A stretch of 64,000 nt of DNA from JBAYSY01 sp041675885. GTDB lineage: Bacteria; Pseudomonadota; Alphaproteobacteria; Rhodobacterales; Rhodobacteraceae. Under the pieces are notes generated by a model that was not told the DNA's origin, searched no databases, and saw only the letters and a list, made by a program, of their open reading frames with translations. Below are positions 8,485 through 16,763 of the stretch, piece by piece; the first letter of the stretch is position 1; each line of letters starts with the position of its first letter. The stretch spans positions 11,399 to 75,398 of the forward strand of contig JBAYSY010000009.1 of the NCBI GenBank assembly GCA_041675885.1. Direction: 5' to 3'. A program made the translations under genes and the position numbers.

Positions 8485-8871
8485 ATGATAAGGGAATTTC
8501 GCGACTTCATCGCCCGGGGCAACGTCGTGGACATGGCGGTGGGCATCATCATAGGCGCCGCCTTCACCGCCATCGTCTCGTCGCTGGTCGATGATCTGGT
8601 GAACCCGCTGATCGGGCTGGTCGTCGGCGGCATCGACTTCAGCGGTGTCAGCTTCGGGCTGGGCGACGCGCAGTTCATGCTGGGGAATTTCATCAATGCG
8701 GTGATCAAGTTCCTGATCATCGCCTGGGTGGTGTTCCTGCTGGTCAAGGGCGTGAACGCGGTCAAGGACGCCACCACCCCGAGCGAACCGGAACCCGAAC
8801 CCGAACCCGCCGCCCCGACGCAGGAGGAACTGCTGGCCGAGATCCGCGACCTGCTGAAAACCAGGGGCTGA
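8485..8871 (+). CDS. mscL: Large-conductance mechanosensitive channel MscL
   Basis: A pentameric inner-membrane valve that opens under high membrane tension during hypo-osmotic shock. The 128 residues contain the family N-terminus EFRDFIARGNVVDMAVGIIIGAA (TM1, glycine-rich pore helix) written here as EFRDFIARGNVVDMAVG, a periplasmic loop, TM2 (about 65-90: FLIIAWVVFLLVKGVN), an unusual PEPEPEPE linker and a C-terminal coiled helix (EELLAEIRDLLK). The ATG at 8485 follows AAGGGAA; longer upstream readings start in the promoter region. Single-gene unit. Confidence 0.96.
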   Translation: MIREFRDFIARGNVVDMAVGIIIGAAFTAIVSSLVDDLVNPLIGLVVGGIDFSGVSFGLGDAQFMLGNFINAVIKFLIIAWVVFLLVKGVNAVKDATTPSEPEPEPEPAAPTQEELLAEIRDLLKTRG

Positions 8872-8884
8872 ACCCCGGCCTTCA

Positions 8885-8940
8885 TTTCACCGTGATACAA
8901 ATATCCTCGGGGGGGAGCGGGGGGTGGAAAACCCCCCGCT
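8885..8940 (-). repeat. Family D element downstream of ald: hairpin plus GAGGATATTT motif
   Basis: Read on the minus strand, a perfect 10-bp hairpin (AGCGGGGGGT arm, 8916-8940) is followed at once by CCCCCGAGGATATTTG and TCACGGTGAAA. Matching elements lie at 33365-33438, 37726-37754, 47990-48023 and 48043-48110. It sits about 30 bases beyond the ald stop. Confidence 0.65.
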
Positions 8941-8971
8941 CCCGCACCCTCCGCCCGCACGCCCGCCGGGA

Positions 8972-10090
8972 TTACCGCTTCAACGCCAGCACCGGCGACA
9001 GCACGTCGAGGCCCAGCGCCCTGCCCACGGCGGCATAGGTCAGCTGCCCGGCATGGGTGTTGAGCCCGGCCAGCAGATGCGGATCGTCCTCGCACGCCTG
9101 CCGCCAGCCCTTGTCCGCCAGCGCCAGCACGAAGGGCAGGGTCGCGTTGCCCAGTGCCTGGGTCGAGGTGCGCGCCACCGCGCCGGGCATGTTGGCCACG
9201 CAGTAATGCACCACCCCGTCCACCTCATAGAGCGGATCCTGATGCGTGGTCGGGCGCGAGGTCTCGAAACAGCCGCCCTGGTCGATCGCCACATCGACGA
9301 TCGCCGCACCGGGCTGCATCCGCGCCAGCTGCGCCCGCGTCACCAGCCTGGGCGCGGCGGCACCGGGGATCAGCACCGCGCCGACGATCATGTCGGCGGC
9401 GGGCAGCAGTTCCTCGATGGCGGCGGTGCTGGAATATTGCGTGGTCAGGCGGCCCTGGAAGATATCGTCGAGCCAGGACATCCGCGGCACCGATCGGTCG
9501 AGCACGGTCACGTTCGCGCCCATCCCCACCGCCACCCGCGCCGCCGCGGTGCCGACCACGCCGCCGCCGAGAATCACCACATTCGCGGGCCGCACCCCGG
9601 GCACGCCGCCCAGCAGAACCCCGCGCCCCCCGTTCGCCTTTTGCAGCGCCCAGGCCCCCATCTGCGGCGCAAGCCTGCCCGCCACCTCGGACATGGGCGC
9701 CAGAAGCGGCAGCCCGCCGCGACCGTCGGTCACCGTCTCGTAGGCGATGGCGGTCACGCCCGAGGCCAGCAGGTCGCGGGTCTGTTCCGGGTCCGGGGCC
9801 AGGTGCAGATAGGCGAACAGCACCTGTCCCGCGCGCAGCCAGGCGCGTTCCTTCGCCAGCGGTTCCTTGACCTTCACGATCATCTCCGCCTCGGCGAAGA
9901 CCTCCTCCGCCGTGGCGGCGATGCGCGCGCCCGCGGCGATATAGTCCTCGTCGGCAAAGCCTGCCCCGGTTCCGGCGCCGGTCTCGACCAGCACCGCGTG
10001 GCCATGGGCCACCGCCTCGCGCGCGGCCTGGGGCGTAAGGCCGACGCGAAATTCCTGCGGCTTGATTTCCTTCGGACAGCCGATCTTCAT
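8972..10090 (-). CDS. ald: Alanine dehydrogenase
   Basis: NAD-dependent oxidative deamination of L-alanine to pyruvate and ammonia (reversible). At 372 residues it is the usual size. The sequence starts MKIGCPKEIKPQEFRVGL and carries the substrate Lys in VKVKEP (~75), the catalytic His in YLHLAPD (~96), and a Rossmann NAD site VVILGGGVVGTAAA (~170-183). The ATG at 10090 is preceded by GGGAGAAG. An upstream extension of the frame adds residues not found in the family. It is divergent from an Lrp/AsnC-type gene 138 bases away, an arrangement in which the regulator commonly activates ald in response to alanine. Confidence 0.97.
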   Translation of the reverse strand: MKIGCPKEIKPQEFRVGLTPQAAREAVAHGHAVLVETGAGTGAGFADEDYIAAGARIAATAEEVFAEAEMIVKVKEPLAKERAWLRAGQVLFAYLHLAPDPEQTRDLLASGVTAIAYETVTDGRGGLPLLAPMSEVAGRLAPQMGAWALQKANGGRGVLLGGVPGVRPANVVILGGGVVGTAAARVAVGMGANVTVLDRSVPRMSWLDDIFQGRLTTQYSSTAAIEELLPAADMIVGAVLIPGAAAPRLVTRAQLARMQPGAAIVDVAIDQGGCFETSRPTTHQDPLYEVDGVVHYCVANMPGAVARTSTQALGNATLPFVLALADKGWRQACEDDPHLLAGLNTHAGQLTYAAVGRALGLDVLSPVLALKR

Positions 10091-10228
10091 CCGCTTCTCC
10101 CTGAGTCGGTTCCAGTGCCGATCATGCGCCCGATGCCGGAAGACCCGGTTGAAATCCTGACTGGCAATCCGGCCGGTCCACGCTAGAACATTGCACGGAC
10201 ATGCCACCTTGCCGAAGGATATCCCGCC
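10091..10228. promoter_or_regulatory. Divergent promoter region between ald and lrp-type regulator
   Basis: 138 bases with two outward-facing starts. The region probably holds both promoters and the regulator's binding sites. I see short inverted motifs but no site that I can assign with confidence. Confidence 0.5.
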
Positions 10229-10690
10229 ATGAACGGGCTGGACACGATAGATCGAAGAATCCTTACCGTCTTACAGAAGGAGGGGCGGATATCCAACGCC
10301 GAACTGTCCGAACGGGTGAACCTGTCGCCCTCGGCCTGCCACCGGCGGGTGCAGCGGCTGGAGACCGAGGGCTTCATCGCCCGTTACGTCGCCCTGCTCG
10401 ATGCGCGCCGGATGGGGCGGCCGACCACCGTCTTCGTCGAGATCACCCTGCAAAGCCAGGCCGACGAGTTGCTCGACGCCTTCGAGCGCGAGGTGGCGCG
10501 GGTGCCCGACATCCTCGAATGCCACCTGATGGCCGGGACCGCCGATTACCTGCTCAAGGTCGTGGCCTCGGACACCGAGGATTTCGCCCGCATCCACCGC
10601 CAGTATCTGGCCCGCCTGCCCGGCGTCGCCCAGATGCAGTCGAGCTTTTCGCTGCGCACCGTGTTCCACACCACCGCGATCCCGGTCTGA
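10229..10690 (+). CDS. Lrp/AsnC family transcriptional regulator, probable ald activator
   Basis: 153 residues. The N-terminal helix-turn-helix (LDTIDRRILTVLQKEGRISN, then LSPSACHRRVQRLE, ~5-45) is typical Lrp/AsnC. The C-terminal RAM/AsnC ligand domain follows (~70-150; ECHLMAGTADYLLKVV is the conserved GxxDYLL effector-binding segment). Such proteins form octamers that bind amino acids. Because it is transcribed divergently from ald, alanine-responsive control of ald is the likely job (inference from context). The ATG follows AAGGATATC. Its 3' end faces the gdx gene 24 bases away. Confidence 0.92.
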   Translation: MNGLDTIDRRILTVLQKEGRISNAELSERVNLSPSACHRRVQRLETEGFIARYVALLDARRMGRPTTVFVEITLQSQADELLDAFEREVARVPDILECHLMAGTADYLLKVVASDTEDFARIHRQYLARLPGVAQMQSSFSLRTVFHTTAIPV

Positions 10691-10714
10691 GCGCGGAACA
10701 CGGACCCGGCGGTT

Positions 10715-11029
10715 TCACGCCAGCAGTTTCAGCCCGATGATCCCGGAAATGATCATTCCGGCGCAGACAAGGCGGCCCGGGGTGGCGGCCTCGCCGAAGA
10801 TCACGATGCCGAGGATCACCGTCCCCAGCGTGCCGATCCCGGTCCAGACCGCATAGCCGGTGCCCAGCGGGATGTCGCGCAGGGCAAGGCCCAGCAGCGC
10901 GATGCTCACCGCCATTGCCGCCAGCGTGACCGCCGTCGGGCCGATGCGGGTGAAGCCCTCGGTGTATTTCAGCCCCACCGCCCAGCCGATCTCGAACAGT
11001 CCTGCAAGGAAAAGCAGACCCCAGGCCAT
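10715..11029 (-). CDS. gdx: SMR-family guanidinium exporter Gdx (SugE)
   Basis: A 104-residue, four-helix small multidrug resistance protein. The N-terminus (WGLLFLAGLFEIGWAVGLKY) contains the membrane-embedded glutamate E13 used for proton/substrate antiport. GTGYAVWTGIGTLGT and GIIGLKLLA closely match the SugE/Gdx branch rather than EmrE. Established knowledge: Gdx proteins export guanidinium and are often under guanidine riboswitches. Here two ACGG-loop hairpins lie just upstream (see separate entry), which supports the guanidinium assignment over general drug export. The ATG at 11029 has GGAGGG upstream. It is convergent with the Lrp gene. Confidence 0.93.
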   Translation of the reverse strand: MAWGLLFLAGLFEIGWAVGLKYTEGFTRIGPTAVTLAAMAVSIALLGLALRDIPLGTGYAVWTGIGTLGTVILGIVIFGEAATPGRLVCAGMIISGIIGLKLLA

Positions 11030-11050
11030 GCCCTTTCCCTCCATGATGGA

Positions 11051-11101
11051 GGCAGGGCCGTCCCTGCCGGTCTGCGGGATGATTCCCCGGGGCCGTCCCC
11101 G
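11051..11101 (-). ncRNA. Guanidine-II (mini-ykkC) riboswitch controlling gdx
   Basis: On the minus strand, two hairpins with identical ACGG tetraloops stand in tandem. The first is CGGGG-ACGG-CCCCG (11088-11101). After a 19-base linker comes GGCAGGG-ACGG-CCCTGCC (11051-11068, 7 perfect pairs). Paired hairpins with ACGR loops are the defining feature of the guanidine-II class. The second hairpin ends about 10 bases before the GGAGGG ribosome site of gdx, which suits translational control by ribosome-site access. Structure, loop sequence and the downstream gene all agree. Confidence 0.9.
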
Positions 11102-11160
11102 TGCGGCTTCAGATAGGCTTGCGGCCCTGCGGGGGCAAGGGGTCTTTCCCCCGTCGTCCT

Positions 11161-11285
11161 GCCGCAACAGAGGGCAGCGGCCGACCGCTGCCCGGGCCGC
11201 TGACGCGGCTGTTCCGGGCAAGGGGGGTGCGCGTGAGCACACCCTGCGCGGGCCCACGGGTGCAGGGTAGCAATCTGCCCACCAC
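11161..11285 (+). repeat. Family A short form joined to family B
   Basis: Begins GCAACAGAGGGCAGCGGCC and continues through TGCCCGGGCCGCTGACGCGG and CTGTTCCGGGCAAGGGG. It then runs into a B unit (GTGCGCGTGAGCACACC and a second arm GGGTAGCAATCTGCCCACC). The order A then B is the same as at 25536-25773, but the ~125-bp middle of the long A form is absent. Confidence 0.7.
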
Positions 11286-11301
11286 CCCCGGCCCCGGCAA
11301 T

Positions 11302-11334
11302 GAAAAACCCCCGCGGGCCGTGGCCCCGGGGGTT
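11302..11334 (-). terminator. Rho-independent terminator of rpsU
   Basis: The AACCCCCG/CGGGGGTT outer stem with an inner GGG/CCC stem is followed on the minus strand by TTTTT (complement of 11303-11307). It lies about 50 bases beyond the rpsU stop. Confidence 0.85.
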
Positions 11335-11386
11335 GATCGTGTCTGCACGGGTCCGGCGGGTCGCCCCGCCCGGCCTTATCGGAGCC

Positions 11387-11593
11387 TCAGAGAAGCCCTT
11401 CGCGCTGTGCCTTTTTCCGCGCGAGCTTGCGCGCACGGCGGATCGCCTCGGCGCGTTCCCGCGCTTTCTTGACCGACGGTTTCTCGAAATGCTGCTTGAG
11501 CTTCATTTCGCGGAACACGCCTTCGCGCTGGAGTTTCTTCTTGAGGGCCCGGAGGGCCTGATCGACATTGTTGTCGCGGACGCTGACCTGCAT
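11387..11593 (-). CDS. rpsU: 30S ribosomal protein S21
   Basis: A 68-residue, strongly basic small-subunit protein located near the anti-Shine-Dalgarno region of 16S rRNA, needed for initiation. It shows the family pattern MQVSVRDNNVDQALRALKKK, then FEKPSVKKARERAEAIRRAR and an RKLARKKAQREG tail. The ATG at 11593 is preceded by AGGAAGGTG. Monocistronic, with its own terminator; divergent from the COQ9-family gene. Confidence 0.97.
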   Translation of the reverse strand: MQVSVRDNNVDQALRALKKKLQREGVFREMKLKQHFEKPSVKKARERAEAIRRARKLARKKAQREGLL

Positions 11594-11731
11594 GTGGTTG
11601 TCACCACCTTCCTAGGTTAGAGTTGCGCTTGAAAGCAGGCCCGGGGCACATAGCAAAGCCGGGCGCGCTTGTCCATAACGGGTTGCGACAGGCACATGAC
11701 ACGACCGGCGACACGAAAGACGGAGGACGCC

Positions 11732-12385
11732 ATGACCGATACCGATCCGGCCGACCGGCTGCTTCAGGCGGCGCTGGCGCATGTGCCGTTCGACGGCTGG
11801 TCCGAAACCACCTTCCGCGCCGCCTGCGCCGATTGCGGTATCGACCCGGTGCTGGCCCGGGCCCGGTTTCCGCGCGGCGCGGTCGATCTGGCGCTGGCCT
11901 TCCACGCGGCGGGCGATGCGGAAATGCTGCGGCGGCTGGACGAGGCCGACCTCGGCGCGCTTCGGATGCGCGATCGCATCGCCACCGCGATCCGGCTGCG
12001 GATCGAGGCCACCCCGGACCGCGAGGCGGTGCGGCGCGGCTGCACCCTGTTCGCGCTGCCGCATCACGCCCCCGAGGGCGCGCGGGCGATCTGGAATACC
12101 GCCGACCTGATCTGGCGCAGACTCGGCGACGACACGCGCGACTTCAACTGGTTCACCAAACGCGCGACGCTGTCGGCGGTCTACAGCGCGACGGTGCTGT
12201 TCTGGCTTGGCGACGACAGCCCCGGCCATCAGGCGACCCGGGACTTCCTCGACCGCCGGATCGGGGAGGTGATGGGGATCGAAAAGGCCAAGGCGAGGAT
12301 GCGCGACAACCCGCTGGCCAGACGGCTGATGGAGGCGCCGGGCCGCCTTGCCCCCTGCCCGCCCGGCCCCCGCCCCCGGACCTGA
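11732..12385 (+). CDS. COQ9 family protein
   Basis: 217 residues of the COQ9 family, TetR-fold proteins that bind lipids and in mitochondria help COQ7 act on ubiquinone precursors. The N-terminus (LLQAALAHVPFDGWSETTF) and the central IWNTADLIWRRLGD and FNWFTKRATLSAVYSATVLFW-type region (cut here as FNWFTKRATLSAVYSAT) are the family hallmarks. The ATG at 11732 has GGAGGACGCC upstream, while a longer reading to 11669 lacks one. It is followed 48 bases later by a quinone oxidoreductase-like gene on the same strand. A role in ubiquinone biosynthesis is inferred from the family. Confidence 0.9.
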   Translation: MTDTDPADRLLQAALAHVPFDGWSETTFRAACADCGIDPVLARARFPRGAVDLALAFHAAGDAEMLRRLDEADLGALRMRDRIATAIRLRIEATPDREAVRRGCTLFALPHHAPEGARAIWNTADLIWRRLGDDTRDFNWFTKRATLSAVYSATVLFWLGDDSPGHQATRDFLDRRIGEVMGIEKAKARMRDNPLARRLMEAPGRLAPCPPGPRPRT

Positions 12386-12433
12386 CCCCGCCCCTGACCC
12401 CGGACGATACCCGAATACAAGGAGCCGCCGCCG

Positions 12434-13423
12434 ATGAGCCTGCCCGAAACCATGCGCGCGATCGAGATCACCACCCCCGGCGGGCCGGAGGTGCTGAAGC
12501 CCTGCACCCGCCCGGTGCCCCTGCCCGGCCACGGCCAGATCCTGATCCGCGTGGCCCATGCGGGCGTGAACCGCCCCGACGCGCTGCAACGGGCCGGCAG
12601 CTACGCGCCGCCCCCCGGCGCCTCGCCCCTGCCGGGGCTGGAGGCGGCGGGCCATGTCGCCGCCATCGGCCCCGGCGTCACCCGCTGGCGCGAGGGCGAT
12701 GCGGTCTGCGCGCTCCTGCCGGGCGGCGGCTATGCCGGATACGCGCTGACCCCGGCCGACCACGCCCTGCCGGTCCCCGAGGGCATGGGGCTGCGCGAGG
12801 CCGCCTGCCTGCCCGAAACCTTCTTCACCGTCTGGTCGAACGTGTTCATGCGCGGCAGGCTGAAGGCGGGGGAACGATTCCTTGTCCACGGCGGCTCGTC
12901 CGGCATCGGCACCACCGCGATCCAGCTTGCCCATGCCTTCGGGGCGCGCGTCTTCGCCACCGCCGGATCGGCGGAGAAATGCGCCGCCTGCACCCGGCTG
13001 GGGGCCGAACGCGCCATCAACTACCGCGAGGAGGATTTCACCGAGGTGCTGAAGGCCGAAGGCGGGGCCGACCTGATCCTCGACATGGTGGGCGGCAGCT
13101 ACCTGCCGCGCAACGTGCGGGCGCTGGCGGATGACGGGCGGCTGGTGCAGATCGCCTTCCTGACCGGGCCGAAGGTGGAACTCAACTTCGCGCAACTGAT
13201 GGTGCGGCGGCTGACGATCACCGGCTCCACCCTGCGGCCGCAGTCCGACGCCGCCAAGGCCGCCATCGCGGCGGAACTGGAACGCGAGGTCTGGCCGCTG
13301 CTGTCGTCGGGCCGGATCGCGCCGGTGATCGACACCGCCTTCCCGCTGGATGCGGCGGATCGGGCCCATACCCGGATGGAAAGCTCGGCCCATATCGGCA
13401 AACTCGTGCTGGACGTGGGCTGA
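12434..13423 (+). CDS. NAD(P)H:quinone oxidoreductase, PIG3/zeta-crystallin-like MDR family
   Basis: 329 residues of the medium-chain dehydrogenase/reductase fold without zinc-binding residues. A GroES-like N-terminal domain (about 20-120: HAGVNRPDALQRAGSY, LPGLEAAGHVAAIG) is followed by a Rossmann domain with VHGGSSGIGTTAIQLAHAFG (~150-170) and LDMVGGSYLPRNV. The motif NRPDxxQRxG and overall length match the TP53I3/PIG3 subgroup, which reduces quinones with NADPH. Ribosome site GGAGCCGCC, ATG at 12434. It may be co-transcribed with the COQ9-family gene, which would group two quinone-related functions. Confidence 0.9.
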   Translation: MSLPETMRAIEITTPGGPEVLKPCTRPVPLPGHGQILIRVAHAGVNRPDALQRAGSYAPPPGASPLPGLEAAGHVAAIGPGVTRWREGDAVCALLPGGGYAGYALTPADHALPVPEGMGLREAACLPETFFTVWSNVFMRGRLKAGERFLVHGGSSGIGTTAIQLAHAFGARVFATAGSAEKCAACTRLGAERAINYREEDFTEVLKAEGGADLILDMVGGSYLPRNVRALADDGRLVQIAFLTGPKVELNFAQLMVRRLTITGSTLRPQSDAAKAAIAAELEREVWPLLSSGRIAPVIDTAFPLDAADRAHTRMESSAHIGKLVLDVG

Positions 13424-13509
13424 CGCAGGCGCGGGCCGGACAGACATCCGGCCCTTGACCTTCCCGCGGCGCGCGCTCAACTTGCCGCGCGCCGAACCGG
13501 AGAAGCCCG

Positions 13510-14754
13510 ATGCCCACCAAAGCCCCGCTCATCACCCCCGTTCTGGTCGCGGGCAGCATCATCCTGATGCTCGGCTTCGCGGTCCGGGCGAGTTTCGGGG
13601 TGTTCCAGATCCCGATCGCCGAGGAATTCAACTGGCCCCGGGCCGAGTTCAGCCTGGCGATCGCCATCCAGAATCTTGCCTGGGGGATCGGCCAGCCGCT
13701 GTTCGGCGCCGTCGCCGAACGCTTCGGCGACCGGCGGGCCATCGTGCTGGGCGCGCTGTTCTATGCGGCGGGGCTGGTGCTTTCGGCCTTCGCGGTCACG
13801 CCGGGGCAGCATCACCTGCTGGAGATCCTGGTGGGGTTCGGCATCGCCGGAACCGGCTTCGGGGTGATCCTGGCGGTGGTCGGGCGCGCGGCCAGCGCCG
13901 AGAACCGCTCGATGGCGCTCGGGATCACCACCGCCGCGGGTTCGGCCGGGCAGGTGATCGGCGCGCCGGTCGCCGAGATCCTGCTGGGGTTCTACGCCTG
14001 GCAGACGGTGTTCATCATCTTCGCGGTGGTGATTCTCGCCTCGCTGCTGGCGCTGCCGTTCATGCGCTCGCCGGAACCCGCGACGCGGGCCGAACTGGAG
14101 GAAAGCCTTGGAACGGTGCTGGTGCGGGCCTTCCGCGATCCGTCCTATACGCTGATCTTCCTCGGTTTCTTCTCCTGCGGCTATCAGCTTGCCTTCGTGA
14201 CCGCGCATTTCCCGGCCTTCGTCACCGAATATTGCGGGCCGATCAGCCAGACCGGGCCGCTGGCGGCGATGGGGATCACCACCACCTCGGCGCTGGGGGC
14301 GGCGGCGATCGCGGTGATCGGGCTGGCGAATATCGTCGGCACCATCACGGCAGGCTGGCTGGGGCGCTACTACTCCAAGAAATACCTGCTGGCGGGGATC
14401 TATACCGCGCGGACCATCGTGGCGGCGGCGTTCATCATGCTGCCGATCACCCCCGCGAGCGTGCTGATCTTCTCGCTGGTGATGGGCTCGCTGTGGCTGG
14501 CGACGGTGCCGCTGACCTCGGGGCTGGTCGCGCATATCTACGGGCTGCGCTACATGGGCACGCTTTACGGCTTCGTCTTCCTGTCGCATCAGCTGGGCAG
14601 TTTCCTCGGCGTCTGGCTGGGCGGGCGGATGTATGACATCACCGGCGACTATACGCTGGTGTGGTGGATCGGGGTCGGCGTGGGGGCGTTCTCGGCCCTC
14701 GTGCATCTGCCGATCCGCGAACGCCCGGTGAACGAGGCCCCGGCGGCGGCCTGA
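13510..14754 (+). CDS. MFS transporter, oxalate/monocarboxylate-type
   Basis: A 414-residue major facilitator with about 12 hydrophobic segments. The loop 2-3 signature is GAVAERFGDRRAIVLGALFY (~75-95), repeated in the second half at about 280 (GTITAGWLGRYYSKKY). Helix 1 contains MLGFAVRASFGVFQIPI, a pattern common in the FRD/oxalate-formate and monocarboxylate carrier branch. The substrate is not determinable. The start at 13510 follows GGAGAAGCCCG. It is convergent with ftsZ and has no functional partner nearby. Confidence 0.88.
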   Translation: MPTKAPLITPVLVAGSIILMLGFAVRASFGVFQIPIAEEFNWPRAEFSLAIAIQNLAWGIGQPLFGAVAERFGDRRAIVLGALFYAAGLVLSAFAVTPGQHHLLEILVGFGIAGTGFGVILAVVGRAASAENRSMALGITTAAGSAGQVIGAPVAEILLGFYAWQTVFIIFAVVILASLLALPFMRSPEPATRAELEESLGTVLVRAFRDPSYTLIFLGFFSCGYQLAFVTAHFPAFVTEYCGPISQTGPLAAMGITTTSALGAAAIAVIGLANIVGTITAGWLGRYYSKKYLLAGIYTARTIVAAAFIMLPITPASVLIFSLVMGSLWLATVPLTSGLVAHIYGLRYMGTLYGFVFLSHQLGSFLGVWLGGRMYDITGDYTLVWWIGVGVGAFSALVHLPIRERPVNEAPAAA

Positions 14755-14895
14755 CCCGGCGGCATGTCCCGTTCGTAGTCGCACAGCCGGTTATGGACCG
14801 AAGCCCCGGGGAAACGCTCATGCCACCGCCGGGGCCTCGCCTCGCAAGAACAGCCGACCGGCCACCCGCCCCCGGCACAAGCCATGCCCCCTCAT

Positions 14896-14922
14896 GAAAA
14901 AAGGCCGGGGAAATCCCCGGCC
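14896..14922 (-). terminator. Rho-independent terminator of the ftsZ operon
   Basis: A 9-bp perfect stem GGCCGGGGA with an AA loop (14903-14922). On the minus strand it is followed by CCTTTTTTCATG, a T6 run. It lies 27 bases after the ftsZ stop. Confidence 0.9.
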
Positions 14923-14948
14923 CCTGGTATCCCGAACCTGCACCGGGA

Positions 14949-16589
14949 TCAGTTGGCCTGTCGCCTCAGGAAGGCAGGAATCTCGATCCGTTCCTGTTCC
15001 GGGTCCTGCTCGTCGTCGTAACTGGTCACCGGCGGTTGCTGCCGCGCGGCGCGGGGGGCGGCTTCGGCCGGGGCCTCGGCGCCGTGGCCCGCCATGCGGT
15101 TGATCAGCGAGCCGAGGCCGAAGCGGGGCCGCTGTTCCTCTGCCGCCGCCGGACGCGGGGCCGGGGCGGCGGCCGCGGGCGCATCGGCGCGGACGGTCTT
15201 GTTCACCGCGGCGCGCAGCCGGTCGAGCGTCTCGGGCGAGGGCGTGCCGGCCGGACGGCGGCGCGGCGCGACGAAATCCGAGGCGTCCTGTTCCAGTTCC
15301 GGCGCGGCGCTGCGGATCTGGGGCTGGATCGGGGGTTCGGGCCGGGCCTGCGGCCGGTAGGCCGGGGCGGGCAGCCCGTCATCGGTCTCGTCGAACAGGT
15401 CTTCGGCCTGTTCCTGCCGGGCGGCCTCCTGCGGGTCGATGGTCTCGAACAGATCCTGCGAGGATACCGGCTGTGGCTGGAACTGGGGCTGCGGCGCGAC
15501 CGGCGCCGCCGCCTCGGCGCGGGGTGCGGGCTGCGGCGCGGGGGCTTCCTCCACCGCCACCGGCGCCGCCACCGGCTGGGTCAGCGACCGGCGCAGGGGC
15601 GGCTGTTCGGCCCTGACGCCGCTGGCGTCGATCCCGGTCGCGACCACCGAAACCCGGATCATCCCTTCCATCTCGGTATCCAGCGTCGAGCCGACGATGA
15701 TATTCGCGTCGGGATCGACCTTGTCACGGATGATGTTCGCGGCCTCGTCCATCTCGAACAGGGTCAGGTCGTAGCCGCCGGTGATGTTGATCAGCACACC
15801 CTTGGCGCCGTGCAGGCTGATCTCGTCCAGCAGCGGGTTGGCGATCGCCTTTTCCGCCGCCTGCACCGCGCGATCCTCGCCCGAGGCTTCGCCCGCGCCC
15901 ATCATCGCCTTGCCCATTTCGTCCATCACCGCGCGCACGTCGGCGAAGTCGAGGTTCATCAGGCCCGGCCGCACCATCAGGTCGGTCACGCCCTTGACGC
16001 CCTGGTAAAGCACGTCGTCGGCCATGGCGAAGGCTTCGGTGAAGGTGGTCTTTTCGTTCGCCAGCCGGAACAGGTTCTGGTTCGGGATGATGAGAAGCGT
16101 ATCGACGACCTTCTGGAGCGCCTCGACCCCTTCCTCGGCCAGGCGCATCCGCTTGCTGCCCTCGAACGAGAACGGCTTGGTCACCACACCCACGGTCAGC
16201 ACGCCCAGCTCACGCGCCGCCTGCGCGATGATCGGCGCGGCGCCGGTGCCGGTGCCGCCGCCCATCCCCGCGGTGATGAAGCACATATGCGCGCCCGCGA
16301 GATGATCGACGATCTGCTCGATCGATTCCTCGGCGGCGGCGGAGCCGATCTGCGGCTTGGCGCCCGCGCCCAGCCCTTCGGTCACCCGCACCCCGAGTTG
16401 CACCCGGTTCTCGGCCCGGCTTTGCTGCAACGCCTGGGCGTCGGTATTCGCCACGACGAAATCGACCCCTTCGAGGTTCTGCTCGATCATGTTGTTGACC
16501 GCGTTGCCGCCCGCACCGCCGACACCGAATACGGTGATGCGCGGGCGCAGCTTGTCGCCCTCGTCGTTCATGGTCAGATTGAGTGCCAT
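14949..16589 (-). CDS. ftsZ: Cell division protein FtsZ
   Basis: A tubulin-like GTPase that polymerises into the Z-ring at midcell. The 546 residues comprise a globular GTPase domain (~15-335) with the GTP-binding motif GGGTGTG at 110-116 and the synergy-loop region NADFADV-like segment (LNLDFADVRAVM). A very long Ala/Pro/Gln-rich linker (~335-525) follows, and then the conserved C-terminal peptide RIEIPAFLRRQAN that binds FtsA. The family average is ~390; long linkers are usual in Alphaproteobacteria. Start MALNLTMNDEGDK. It is the last gene of the operon, 174 bases after ftsA. That gap contains an AT-rich CCCTATATT that could be a -10 element for an ftsZ-specific promoter (weak evidence). 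Confidence 0.98.
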   Translation of the reverse strand: MALNLTMNDEGDKLRPRITVFGVGGAGGNAVNNMIEQNLEGVDFVVANTDAQALQQSRAENRVQLGVRVTEGLGAGAKPQIGSAAAEESIEQIVDHLAGAHMCFITAGMGGGTGTGAAPIIAQAARELGVLTVGVVTKPFSFEGSKRMRLAEEGVEALQKVVDTLLIIPNQNLFRLANEKTTFTEAFAMADDVLYQGVKGVTDLMVRPGLMNLDFADVRAVMDEMGKAMMGAGEASGEDRAVQAAEKAIANPLLDEISLHGAKGVLINITGGYDLTLFEMDEAANIIRDKVDPDANIIVGSTLDTEMEGMIRVSVVATGIDASGVRAEQPPLRRSLTQPVAAPVAVEEAPAPQPAPRAEAAAPVAPQPQFQPQPVSSQDLFETIDPQEAARQEQAEDLFDETDDGLPAPAYRPQARPEPPIQPQIRSAAPELEQDASDFVAPRRRPAGTPSPETLDRLRAAVNKTVRADAPAAAAPAPRPAAAEEQRPRFGLGSLINRMAGHGAEAPAEAAPRAARQQPPVTSYDDEQDPEQERIEIPAFLRRQAN

Positions 16590-16763
16590 TGCGCTGTCCG
16601 CCTGTTCTTATTTCAATGTCCCGACCGTTTACGGCCCCGATTTTGACTGATCCTAGCCACAGTCTCCGCCGCAGTCACCAGAAAACATGCGCCTGACCCC
16701 AAAATATAGGGAAAAAAACGCATCCGCAGGCGGGATTTTGCCGCGATCCACCGGATATTGGGG

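Noticed and set aside
11612..13480. 622-residue minus-strand frame over COQ9 and the quinone oxidoreductase
   Set aside because: A shadow of two well-recognised + strand genes; low-complexity composition and no ribosome site.
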